A stretch of DNA of 15,295 bases from Desulfatirhabdium butyrativorans (GCA_022736535.1 DZCT01000069.1:1-15295); one strand, 5' to 3'; counted from the stretch's first letter, positions 7,535 to 13,978 are shown. Notes: generated from the letters alone by a model not told the origin. Program-made: numbers and translations.

Positions 7535-7899
7535 TGCTCAATCTCCTTTTCAGTTAATCCTATCATTTCCTGCGCTTTGAGAAGCTGATCAGCGGCATCT
7601 TTTTTACTCACGGTATGATGTTCATAATCAGCAATATTTCTGATCGTCTGCATCTCCATCAGATACGGTTTTATTCTGCCCGGATAAACCTTCCGGCGTT
7701 TAATCATCTTCTCATTGAACTCCGACTGCACCCATTTGTGATCATATCTTCCCCGTGTTATACCGTTATGAAGCAGTGCTGCAACAGCCGCCTGAAACAC
7801 TGCAAAATACGCCCGATTCGCACAGGCATTATAACATTCCTGTTCAAAACTCAGCAGAGCGATCCTGAGATTCTCTTTGGCTTTGATGAGATATTCCAT
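7531..7899 (-). CDS. HEPN domain protein
   Basis: A 122-residue all-helical protein with the HEPN pattern: an N-terminal helix (YLIKAKENLRIAL), the helix CANRAYFAVFQAAVAALL (26-43), and near the C-terminus RNIADYEH (87-94). The last gives the RX6H arrangement seen in HEPN ribonucleases. HEPN proteins often act as RNA-cleaving toxins in two-gene modules or as helpers of nucleotidyltransferases. Here the next gene starts inside its stop codon, fitting such a module. A GGAAGG ribosome site lies about five bases before the ATG. The upstream 60 bases are a copy of the galT leader. Whether it cleaves RNA cannot be told from sequence. Confidence 0.85.
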   Translation of the reverse strand: MEYLIKAKENLRIALLSFEQECYNACANRAYFAVFQAAVAALLHNGITRGRYDHKWVQSEFNEKMIKRRKVYPGRIKPYLMEMQTIRNIADYEHHTVSKKDAADQLLKAQEMIGLTEKEIEQ

Positions 7900-7916
7900 A
7901 TCTGCCTTCCATGTTT

Positions 7917-8083
7917 CTTATTTTGCTTTTACGCGAAAAAACAATATTTCTCGCAAAGAACGCGGAGAGCGCAAAGGAAAGCTTTTTTATAAAAACTCTT
8001 TGCGTTCTTAGCGTGCTTTGCGAGAAACTTTCTGCGGGGAACTTTTTATTTCTCGCAAAGAACGCGGAGAGCGCAAATATTTG
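7917..8083. repeat. Second copy of the galT leader plus further CGCAAAGAACGC repeats
   Basis: 7917-7976 is the second copy of the 60-bp leader repeat. It continues into inverted words CTTTGCGTTCTTAGCG (about 7999-8014) and another ATTTCTCGCAAAGAACGC (8048-8065). No gene is present from 7900 to 8239. Confidence 0.8.
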
Positions 8084-8106
8084 ACAACTTTAAAAAAGTT
8101 GTCAAA
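8080..8106. repeat. Perfect 12-bp hairpin
   Basis: TTTGACAACTTT (8080-8091) and AAAGTTGTCAAA (8095-8106) pair perfectly around an AAA loop. It lies about 135 bases past the antiporter stop on the minus strand. The T-rich part is inside the stem rather than after it, so it is not a standard intrinsic terminator. Confidence 0.7.
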
Positions 8107-8133
8107 ACCGGCGGAGGCGGAGCGTCCGGGCTG

Positions 8134-8158
8134 CGTTCCCACGCAGAGCGTGGGAACG
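8134..8158. repeat. REP-like perfect palindrome
   Basis: CGTTCCCACGC (8134-8144) and GCGTGGGAACG (8148-8158) form a perfect 11-bp stem with an AGA loop. It is the cleanest copy of the GTTCCCACGC repeat family also found at 434-613, 723-737, 12136-12180 and both ends of 15106-15260. Confidence 0.85.
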
Positions 8159-8239
8159 AGAGACGGAGGAAAATTCGGCTCGCTTACGGCTCGCCGCTCT
8201 GATTTTATCATCAACGGCGTAATGCCTGCTTAATTGGTA

Positions 8240-9718
8240 TTACCAGTCATACAGAATCTCCCAATGACTCCCGAAAGGATCGTCTTCCTGACTGTAACGG
8301 CAGGACATGGTTTTCCCCGTGCCGGGGCCTTTGCTGCTGTCCTCTTTCCAGAACCTCAGATAAATTGCAGGAATAAGACTGCTTTTCTGAGATTCCGCAC
8401 CCGCAGGTTTTTCAGCCCAGACTTCTTTCTTTTCAATGACTTTCCATACCGTTCCGAAACGTCTGCTCATCACCCGCTCGCCGACGCGGGGAATGCCGTA
8501 TTTCTCCCGAAGGTCTTTGAATTTATAGACAGATTTTTCATCGTAATCCAGAATCTTTTCCCCTGACAGGATGATGCCCACAGCGCCGACAGGAGCGGTG
8601 AGAAGAATGGAAAGCACGGCAACCGCCAGAATCACTTCTCCGGAACCAATGCCCGCTGCCAGCGGCACTGCGCCGATAGCCGCCTGAACTGTGGCTTTGG
8701 GGATATATGCGATCACGCAGAAAATCTTTTCTTTCCAGTTCAAACCGGAGCCTGTCAGCGACAGATAAGTTCCGACGCTGCGAAAGACAAGCCCCGTGAA
8801 AATGACGACTGCCCCTGCCAATCCAGCGTCCCATGCCACTTTGATATTCACCTGCGCGCCGACCAGCACAAAGAGCAGAAGTTCGGCAAATACCCATACT
8901 TTCTTGAGTTTCTGCGAAATGATATGGGCAATCGGCTCTGATTTTTCCAGAATGATGAAACCGATTGCCATGACGCCGAGCAGGCTGGCAACCGGAACCC
9001 ATTTTTCAACAGATGTTTCCAGCCATGTCAGCAGAATGGACACTCCCAGAACCGCGAGGGTCCGTTTCGGGGGCCGCCAGTCATAAGTGCTGAAAAGACG
9101 GTACAGAAAATATCCGGGAATGATGCCCGCAAGTATTCCCAGCGCAACGGAGACCGGAATTTCAGCCAATTTCGCCCATACGTTGACGGCTTCGCCGCCG
9201 CCCATTCCCAGAAATATGGTGAACACAACAATCACAAACACATCGTCTATGGATGATGCCGCCAGCACCAATGTGGGAATGCCTTTTTTGACGCCTCTCC
9301 CCCGGTCCGTAAAGTCAATCATCAGAGGCACAACGACTGCGGGAGAAACCGCGCCGAGAATTGCGCCCAGCATAGCCGCTTCCAGATAGCTGATATGCAG
9401 CAGCGGCGGGGCTATCAGCATGACCCCGGCGATCTCAAACATGGCAGGGACGCAGCTCATCAGCAAAGCGGCTCTGCCCACCCGGTGAAGCGTGTCCCGA
9501 TGCAGTTCAAAACCGGCACGCAGAAGGATGACAATCAGGGCAATTTTACGGAAATCCGCTGATACCGCCATCATCTCCGGCGCAATCATGTTGAGAAAAT
9601 AGGGTCCGCACAGAACCCCCACAATCAGCATTCCCACCAGACCCGGCAGTTTTATGCGCCGGAACGCGTAATCTGCCATGAGTCCCAGAATAATAATGAA
9701 AGCAAGACTTGTCGCCAT
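8240..9718 (-). CDS. Cation:proton antiporter (CPA/NhaP-Kef type) with soluble C-terminal tail
   Basis: A 492-residue membrane protein that probably exchanges Na+ or K+ for H+ across the inner membrane. Residues 1-383 are a string of hydrophobic segments typical of the Na+/H+ exchanger fold, with the paired acidic motif SSIDDVF (D158/D159) in the expected ion-binding helix and a GAVSPAVVVP segment (122-131). From 384 the protein becomes soluble: a 109-residue tail rich in Trp and charged residues (FGTVWKVIEKKEVW, AIYLRFWKED) ending in EILYDW. I cannot match the tail to a known TrkA-type regulatory domain. Start: AGGAG seven bases before ATG. It is a single gene with its own probable promoter and a terminator-like leader hairpin. 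Confidence 0.9.
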   Translation of the reverse strand: MATSLAFIIILGLMADYAFRRIKLPGLVGMLIVGVLCGPYFLNMIAPEMMAVSADFRKIALIVILLRAGFELHRDTLHRVGRAALLMSCVPAMFEIAGVMLIAPPLLHISYLEAAMLGAILGAVSPAVVVPLMIDFTDRGRGVKKGIPTLVLAASSIDDVFVIVVFTIFLGMGGGEAVNVWAKLAEIPVSVALGILAGIIPGYFLYRLFSTYDWRPPKRTLAVLGVSILLTWLETSVEKWVPVASLLGVMAIGFIILEKSEPIAHIISQKLKKVWVFAELLLFVLVGAQVNIKVAWDAGLAGAVVIFTGLVFRSVGTYLSLTGSGLNWKEKIFCVIAYIPKATVQAAIGAVPLAAGIGSGEVILAVAVLSILLTAPVGAVGIILSGEKILDYDEKSVYKFKDLREKYGIPRVGERVMSRRFGTVWKVIEKKEVWAEKPAGAESQKSSLIPAIYLRFWKEDSSKGPGTGKTMSCRYSQEDDPFGSHWEILYDW

Positions 9719-9761
9719 TCAAATTCTCCTTTTTATGTCAGTTTCCCTTCCCTCCGAAAAT

Positions 9762-9801
9762 AAAAAAACTTCTATTCAGGGATTTGTCCCCAAATAGAAG
9801 T
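9762..9801 (-). terminator. Terminator-like hairpin in the antiporter leader
   Basis: Read on the minus strand, a 15-bp stem with two G-T wobbles (arms 9801-9787 and 9782-9768, loop CAAA) is followed by seven T (9768-9762). It has the form of an intrinsic terminator. It ends 43 bases before the antiporter ATG and lies about 240 bases past the MauE-like gene. It may end the upstream operon or act as an attenuator for the antiporter. Confidence 0.75.
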
Positions 9802-9868
9802 CATTATTCCGAGTTCTTTTCCTCAGACAGTTTCAAGGCTGACTTCATAGCCGTTCCGAATTTTTGAA

Positions 9869-9950
9869 ATCGGAAATAAAAGGTTTTTCGCAACGCAAAG
9901 ACTCAAAATCTTGCGTCTTTGCGAGAGAAAAATGACCGCTTATTTCCGAT
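9869..9950. repeat. Inverted repeat between antiporter promoter and leader hairpin
   Basis: ATCGGAAATAA (9869-9879) is perfectly complementary to 9940-9950. Inside lies a second imperfect pair of CGCAAAGAC type (about 9887-9925). It could form a large hairpin in the antiporter leader transcript, or be a dispersed repeat of the CGCAAAG family. Confidence 0.7.
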
Positions 9951-9961
9951 AAAGTCTGATA

Positions 9962-9990
9962 CATATAGACATAAAATTGAGAATTGTCAA
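9962..9990 (-). promoter_or_regulatory. Sigma70-like promoter for the antiporter
   Basis: On the minus strand TTGACA (9990-9985) is separated by exactly 17 bases from TATATG (9967-9962), in an AT-rich setting and pointing at the antiporter. A start near 9955 would give a leader of about 235 bases. Only the sequence match supports it. Confidence 0.55.
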
Positions 9991-10042
9991 TATTTTTTTA
10001 TCAATGATTTTTCCGTAACCGCTTGCGGCATTGCCTGTTCTG

Positions 10043-10492
10043 CTATCTGTCAGCTCTGAGGTCTTTATGATGTTCCGAACAGCAGTTGAACAGCAGAAAC
10101 ACGGCAGCGGCAAAGAAAATGCAGTCCCTCGCCACTGTTCCGACCATCGAACTGCCCTCCAATGTCTGAACGCTTGTGCCGAAACAGCCGCAATGGATAT
10201 TCAGACCGCGTGCCAGATTGAAAACCAGCGCACATAAAAAAATCAGCAGCAGAAAATTGATGACAAAGAGCGAACCGGGGATCCACTTTCCGATGATCAG
10301 ACAGATTCCCGTGCAAAGCTCAAGGCAGGGAAGTATAATCGCCGTGATATTAATAAGATGATCCGGCAGTATCTGGTAATTGAAAACAGCTTGGGCAAAT
10401 GCCGCAGGATGAATAATTTTATCTATGCTGGCATAGACAAAAATCATTCCCATCGCGATCCGCATGAGCGTTATGATCCGTTTTTTTATCAT
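10043..10492 (-). CDS. MauE/DoxX-type membrane protein
   Basis: About 149 residues with four predicted membrane helices (near 7-25, 48-68, 74-92, 124-137 from the chosen start). CGCFG (101-105) lies in a loop after helix 3, which is characteristic of MauE/DoxX-like proteins linked to disulfide or sulfur redox in the envelope. The exact reaction is unknown. I choose the internal ATG at 10492 because it overlaps the CDF stop (ATGA) and has AGGA eight bases upstream. The ATG at 10501 would add three residues but has its AGG directly adjacent. It is last of three overlapping genes (rhodanese, CDF, MauE). Confidence 0.83.
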   Translation of the reverse strand: MIKKRIITLMRIAMGMIFVYASIDKIIHPAAFAQAVFNYQILPDHLINITAIILPCLELCTGICLIIGKWIPGSLFVINFLLLIFLCALVFNLARGLNIHCGCFGTSVQTLEGSSMVGTVARDCIFFAAAVFLLFNCCSEHHKDLRADR

Positions 10493-11553
10493 TTTGCACA
10501 TCCTGCAGAACGGGTTTGAAACCCGTTTTGCCGACCGCCGCAGGAACAGGACATTTCACAAAGAAGCGCTCCGCTCCCGCAGACCTGTGTTTCAAATTGC
10601 AGCACCGCATGATCTATGCCGAAGTGATGAAAAAGTTCTTCACGGATTTTCTGAGCAAGCAATTCTGTCTCGCTCAACAGTCTGTCCGTAATCACAACGT
10701 GAGCAGAAAAAGCCACGCTCACGGAACTTGAATTCCACGCGTGAAGATAATGAACCCCGCAAATATCCGGCATTTCTTCTAAAAATTCTCTGATTTTTAC
10801 AATATCTATATTTTTCGGTGTTGCATTCATCAGAATCAGCGTCGCCTCTTTTAAGACCGACCAGCAGTTTTTCAGAATAAATATGACAATCAGAAAGGAC
10901 AGCAGCGGGTCTAACCAGTACCAGGGCTTGAATATGAGAACTGCTCCGTTGATCAGAACTGCTACAGAAGTCAGAAAATCTCCTATCATGTGAAGAAACG
11001 CGCCCCGCACATTCAGGCTGTGCTTTGAATCACGGTGAAGCAGCCATGCGGATAAACCGTTTCCGATCACGCCGACGCCGGCAACCCACATCACCAGCAC
11101 GCCTGAAACCGGAACAGGATTCCGGAAACGGTGAATCGCTTCATAAATGATAAAAGCCGACGCACCGGTCAGAATCATCACATTGAAAAGCGCCGCCAAC
11201 ACTTCCGAGCGTCTGTATCCGAAAGTGTTGCTGACAGAAGCCCCTTTTTTGCCGATAAGATAGGCAAAATACGCGATCAGAATGGCTGTGAAATCGCTGA
11301 AATTATGGACCGCATCGGAAATCAGAGCAACGCTTCCGGCATACAGCCCGCCGACAATCTGAACCGAGGGAATCATCAGATTCAGCGCAAGGGTCGCCAA
11401 AAGTCTTGCCCCGCCTGTATCCTCACTGATTTCAGCATGATGATGATGACACAAACCCTGACCGTGATCATCTTCATCTTCATGCGTATGATAGTTGCAA
11501 ACAGGGTTCACGGATTCACAGCATTTTGTTTTTTCATTGTTTTCAATTTCCAA
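10489..11553 (-). CDS. Cation diffusion facilitator (Zn/Cd/Co exporter, CzcD-like)
   Basis: A 354-residue inner-membrane metal/proton antiporter. The N-terminus is His/Asp/Glu-rich (HTHEDEDDH 22-30, HHHH 36-39). Six membrane segments follow, with HNFSD (83-87) in helix 2 and HMIGD (188-192) in helix 5, the HD-HD pattern typical of zinc-type CDFs. A C-terminal cytoplasmic domain (about 240-325) follows. The tail carries many Cys (CGSGALLCEMSCSC) and then a segment encoded by a palindromic repeat (residues 343-349). The start is a TTG at 11553 with GGAG nine bases upstream, inside the end of the rhodanese gene (11-base overlap). Such exporters remove excess Zn2+, Cd2+ or Co2+ from the cytoplasm. 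Confidence 0.93.
   Translation of the reverse strand: MEIENNEKTKCCESVNPVCNYHTHEDEDDHGQGLCHHHHAEISEDTGGARLLATLALNLMIPSVQIVGGLYAGSVALISDAVHNFSDFTAILIAYFAYLIGKKGASVSNTFGYRRSEVLAALFNVMILTGASAFIIYEAIHRFRNPVPVSGVLVMWVAGVGVIGNGLSAWLLHRDSKHSLNVRGAFLHMIGDFLTSVAVLINGAVLIFKPWYWLDPLLSFLIVIFILKNCWSVLKEATLILMNATPKNIDIVKIREFLEEMPDICGVHYLHAWNSSSVSVAFSAHVVITDRLLSETELLAQKIREELFHHFGIDHAVLQFETQVCGSGALLCEMSCSCGGRQNGFQTRSAGCAK
10509..10527. repeat. Palindrome within the CDF C-terminus
   Basis: AACGGGTTT and AAACCCGTT form perfect 9-bp arms around one base. It encodes NGFQTRS (343-349) near the end of the CDF protein and looks like a mobile palindrome that extended the reading frame. It also lies just upstream of the MauE start and may fold in the mRNA there. 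Confidence 0.7.
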
Positions 11554-12055
11554 GACCTGATTCTCCTCCGCTTTTTGTCGGAAACTTGTTCTGCACCCAT
11601 ACAGACCAGCCGTTTACAAGAACCTTCACATCTTTGAATCCCAAATCAATCAGCGTTGTTGCTAATTCCTTGCTCAGATTGCAGGTTTCTCCGTCGCAGT
11701 AGGTGATGAGGGTTTTATCTTCCGGCAGTGTTTCCGATATGTTCTGAAAATATTCATCAAAAGAAACCCAGGGCAGATTGACGGCGCCGTCAATATGTCC
11801 GGTCTGATAATCTTCAGGCGACCGTGCATCCAGAACAAGGGCTTTGCCTTCAAGACAGAGCCGTCTGGCATCCTGAACGGAAATTTCAATATTTTCGCCC
11901 GTATCAAGCGTCAGTTGAGAGGCAGTTGACCAGTCGCCGATCAGCGGCAGTCCGTCAGAGCGGACAGCATTGATAAGCAATCCGACAATTGCTGAAATAA
12001 AAAGCACTGCAATGCTCTGATAAGTTGTACGGTAAAAAAAGTCTTTATTTTTCAT
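11543..12055 (-). CDS. Membrane-anchored rhodanese-like protein
   Basis: 170 residues. An N-terminal anchor (about 13-31, AVLFISAIVGLLINAV) follows a Lys/Arg-containing start, so the rhodanese domain should face the periplasm. The domain (about 55-160) shows LVLDARSPEDYQTGHIDGA (73-91) and the active-site loop TYCDGETC with C120 as probable sulfur carrier and C125 close by. Rhodaneses transfer sulfane sulfur or bind thiols and oxyanions; the acceptor here is unknown. I use the ATG at 12055, which has GGAG about eight bases upstream. The upstream in-frame ATG at 12109 has no ribosome site and its extra 18 residues are not rhodanese-like. The gene overlaps the CDF start. Confidence 0.88.
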   Translation of the reverse strand: MKNKDFFYRTTYQSIAVLFISAIVGLLINAVRSDGLPLIGDWSTASQLTLDTGENIEISVQDARRLCLEGKALVLDARSPEDYQTGHIDGAVNLPWVSFDEYFQNISETLPEDKTLITYCDGETCNLSKELATTLIDLGFKDVKVLVNGWSVWVQNKFPTKSGGESGLGN

Positions 12056-12119
12056 AATATATCTCCGATCAAAACGGAAATTCTTGTTGGGAACGTCTCC
12101 GGCGGACACTCTCAGCCCG

Positions 12120-12185
12120 GGCCGTTTTACTGTTCGGACGCGGAGCGTCCGGGCTGCATTCCCCCTCCGCGTGGAAACGAGATCA
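12120..12185. repeat. REP-like repeat debris
   Basis: GGACG/CGTCC around CGGAG at 12136-12150, then CTCCGCGTGGAAACGAG. It belongs to the GTTCCCACGC palindrome family but is degenerate. It separates the rhodanese gene from the regulator remnant. Confidence 0.65.
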
Positions 12186-12199
12186 ACGAGATCAAAAAA

Positions 12200-12298
12200 T
12201 TAATCAATCATATCATCCGGATCAAGATTCAGTGCCTCAGCTATGGATTTTCTGTTCATCGGCGTACCTGTTTCTATTTTATCCGATAATCCTCTCAT
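12200..12298 (-). pseudogene. Remnant of an XRE/Cro-type HTH regulator (C-terminal piece)
   Basis: From an ATG at 12298 the frame encodes 32 residues, including GLSDKIETGTPM and KSIAEALNLDPDDMID. This matches the end of a Cro/CI helix-turn-helix domain, where a recognition-helix end (sxKIExG) is followed by a spacer, then IAxALNxxPDDx. The first part of the domain is missing; a palindromic repeat begins two bases upstream. I infer that a repeat insertion or deletion truncated the gene. A short peptide could still be made, as AGG lies five bases before the ATG. The low length limits certainty. Confidence 0.45.
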
Positions 12299-12299
12299 C

Positions 12300-12333
12300 A
12301 GACCTGCGGGGTTTGCTGAAACCCGGCAGGTCT
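12300..12333. repeat. Hairpin downstream of ccdA
   Basis: The arms AGACCTGCGGGGTTT (12300-12314) and AAACCCGGCAGGTCT (12319-12333) pair with one mismatch around GCTG. It starts nine bases after the ccdA stop on the minus strand. No T-run follows, so it may stabilise the 3' end of the mRNA rather than terminate. It looks like a dispersed palindrome. Confidence 0.75.
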
Positions 12334-12341
12334 TCAGTGAT

Positions 12342-13049
12342 TTACGCGCCCATAAACGGACTGGCAATAAAATAAACAGCAAACATGCCGATGGCAACCC
12401 CGGCAGCTTTGCGGAACCACAAACCGCCCTGCTGAAATTTTCCGTTTTCAAGGATGCGTTTCACAAGGGCTGCGGAACTGCCTGCCGCCGCAATGGGGAT
12501 GCAGTGTCCGATGCCGAAGAGAACAATGTAAAAAATGCCGATGGCAATCTTTTCCTGAATGGTGATAAAGGCGAGTATCGGCGCGATAAAGCCGAAGGTG
12601 CAGGAACCGGACAGAATGCCGTAGGCAAGACCGAGGACGAACGCGCCCGGCAGTCCTTTCAGTTTCAGACGATGCAGCGCGCTGCCGGACATGGAACACG
12701 CGCTCACGCCCAGCATGTCCAACGAGACCCAGAGCAGAATTGCCCCGACCGCGATGGTCCAGTAGGGACCGACTTCTCCCAGCATTCTGCCGAGCAGCGA
12801 GCAGATAATGCCGACCATCGCAATGGTGATAAAAAGCCCGACGGTAAAGGCAACCGCATATTTTGCCGCCTGTTTTGTCTCAAGGGTCTGCTGCTGGCCC
12901 GCGACATAACTCACAATCAGCGGAATCGAAGCCATATGGCAGGGGCTGAAGACCACGCTGATCATCCCCCATACAAAACAGCCCACAGCCGCTATCATCA
13001 CACCGCCGCTCATCCACTCATTGACGGTCAGAAATATTTGTTCCAACAT
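12342..13049 (-). CDS. ccdA: CcdA-like transmembrane thiol-disulfide transporter
   Basis: 235 residues, six predicted membrane helices. Two membrane-embedded cysteines, C37 in FSPCHMASIP and C150 in GSCTFGFIAP, are the pair used by CcdA/DsbD-beta proteins to pass electrons from cytoplasmic thioredoxin to periplasmic thiol proteins. Length is typical of stand-alone CcdA, with no fused periplasmic domains. A strong AGGAGG lies about 12 bases before the ATG. Its neighbours, a small cytosolic CSKC protein and a secreted CIPC protein, are obvious electron donor and acceptor. No cytochrome c maturation genes are nearby, so a role in c-type cytochrome assembly is less likely than one with this cluster. 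Confidence 0.92.
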   Translation of the reverse strand: MLEQIFLTVNEWMSGGVMIAAVGCFVWGMISVVFSPCHMASIPLIVSYVAGQQQTLETKQAAKYAVAFTVGLFITIAMVGIICSLLGRMLGEVGPYWTIAVGAILLWVSLDMLGVSACSMSGSALHRLKLKGLPGAFVLGLAYGILSGSCTFGFIAPILAFITIQEKIAIGIFYIVLFGIGHCIPIAAAGSSAALVKRILENGKFQQGGLWFRKAAGVAIGMFAVYFIASPFMGA

Positions 13050-13073
13050 GATTTATATCTTCCTCCTGTAGGT

Positions 13074-13107
13074 GTAAGGTGGACACGCTACACTTAGTCC
13101 ACCCTAC
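13074..13107. repeat. Hairpin between the small thioredoxin gene and ccdA
   Basis: GTAAGGTGGAC (13074-13084) and GTCCACCCTAC (13097-13107) pair with one mismatch. It lies in the 72-base gap just before the ccdA ribosome site. It is a repeat-type element with possible effect on ccdA translation. Confidence 0.65.
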
Positions 13108-13121
13108 CTGACAACATTTTA

Positions 13122-13355
13122 TTACTTGCCGATCCATGCCTTGACATCTTCTTTTTTCGGAATTTTGCCGACGCATTTGACCTGTCCGTCCACAATCACA
13201 GCCGGCGTTCCGAAAACGCCGTATCCGGCGATTTTCATCACATCGGTCACTTTTTCAATCTGTGCGTCCGAACCTGTTTCTGAAACAGCTTCCCTGACGA
13301 TTTTCTCTGTCTGCTGACACTTGGAACATCCGGGTCCCAGCACTTTGATTTCCAT
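13122..13355 (-). CDS. Small thioredoxin-like protein (MTH895/TM0996 type)
   Basis: 77 residues, cytosolic, no signal peptide. MEIKVLGPGCSKCQQTE carries the active-site CSKC (10-13), and GTPAVIVDG the cis-Pro loop (about 49-57). This size and pattern match the minimal thioredoxin/glutaredoxin-like family called small redox-active disulfide protein, often found beside arsenic or permease genes. It probably reduces, or is reduced by, CcdA, or delivers electrons to an arsenic enzyme. AAAGGAG lies about seven bases before the ATG. It starts 33 bases after the secreted thioredoxin gene ends, in one operon. Confidence 0.9.
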   Translation of the reverse strand: MEIKVLGPGCSKCQQTEKIVREAVSETGSDAQIEKVTDVMKIAGYGVFGTPAVIVDGQVKCVGKIPKKEDVKAWIGK

Positions 13356-13388
13356 TTTTATCTCCTTTTCCTTGCCGTCATAAACTCT

Positions 13389-13763
13389 CTATTTGACTCC
13401 CAATTTCTCCAGCATGGCGACAATTGTTTTCTTGTCGAGAAATCCCACATGCCGCCAGACTTCTTTGCCCGTTTTGTCATAAAATATCTGGGTCGGAATC
13501 GTCTGGATTCCGAATTTTCGTCCTTCATTCGGATTTTCCCACACATCAATGAAAATAACAGCGGCTCTGTCTTTATATTCCTTTTCCAGTTCCGCCATAA
13601 TCGGCGCCATCATTTTGCAGGGAATACATTTCTTCGCGCCGATGTCAACCATTGTCACCATATCTTTCACGGGGACTTGGGGAATCGGCTCTGCGCCTGC
13701 AAAACCGCATATCAGAACTGCAAAAAAGATAATTGCCGCCATTTTCAGCATACTTCTTTTCAT
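13389..13763 (-). CDS. Secreted thioredoxin-like protein
   Basis: 124 residues with an N-terminal signal or anchor sequence (MKRSMLKMAAIIFFAVLICG, processing or lipidation not certain) followed by a thioredoxin fold. DIGAKKCIPCKMMAP carries the active-site pair C46/C49, QTIPTQIF the cis-Pro, and the protein ends in a typical helix (KKTIVAMLEKLG). It should act in the periplasm as the electron acceptor of CcdA and reduce disulfides of an unknown client. AAGGAG lies about eight bases upstream of the ATG. Confidence 0.9.
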   Translation of the reverse strand: MKRSMLKMAAIIFFAVLICGFAGAEPIPQVPVKDMVTMVDIGAKKCIPCKMMAPIMAELEKEYKDRAAVIFIDVWENPNEGRKFGIQTIPTQIFYDKTGKEVWRHVGFLDKKTIVAMLEKLGVK

Positions 13764-13799
13764 AAAAAATACTCCTTTTAATAAGTTTTTTTACTATTT

Positions 13800-13963
13800 A
13801 AATGAGGGGTCGGGGTGTTTTTCATAATATCCTGATAAAATACGCCGTTTCCGGCGGAGCGGTCCCTTTCATTTCGAGCGGAGCGAGAAATCTTGTCCTA
13901 ATAAATAACAAGATTTCTCCTCACTTCGTTCGTCGAAATGACAAACTCCCCGACTCCTCATTT
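13800..13963. repeat. Nested inverted repeat between acr3 and the thioredoxin genes
   Basis: Outer arms AAATGAGGGGTCGGGGTGTTT-type at 13800-13820 and 13943-13963 (two mismatches) enclose inner arms at 13870-13896 and 13908-13940 (CATTTCGAGCGGAGCGAGAAA against its near complement). The inner part is the TCATTTCGAGCGAAGCG repeat also found at 6976-7148. No gene lies inside; on acr3 mRNA it would form a long hairpin. Confidence 0.8.
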
Positions 13964-13978
13964 ATGTCTGCCAAATTA

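Noticed and set aside
8538..9002. 154-residue minus-strand frame inside the antiporter gene
   Set aside because: It is a shadow frame rich in Arg, His and Ser; the other minus-strand frame carries the membrane helices of the antiporter.
9860..9955. c-di-GMP (GEMM-type) riboswitch upstream of the antiporter, suggested by ACGCAAAG words
   Set aside because: The words belong to the CGCAAAGAACGC dispersed repeat family and the rest of the GEMM consensus is missing.
10065..10316. Alternative minus-strand frame inside the MauE-like gene
   Set aside because: It is out of frame with the hydrophobic helices and the CGCFG motif, and has no family features.
12243..13097. Long 284-residue open frame on the plus strand opposite ccdA
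   Set aside because: Its product is polar, low in hydrophobic order and without known motifs, while the minus strand encodes a clear CcdA with its paired cysteines and a ribosome site.
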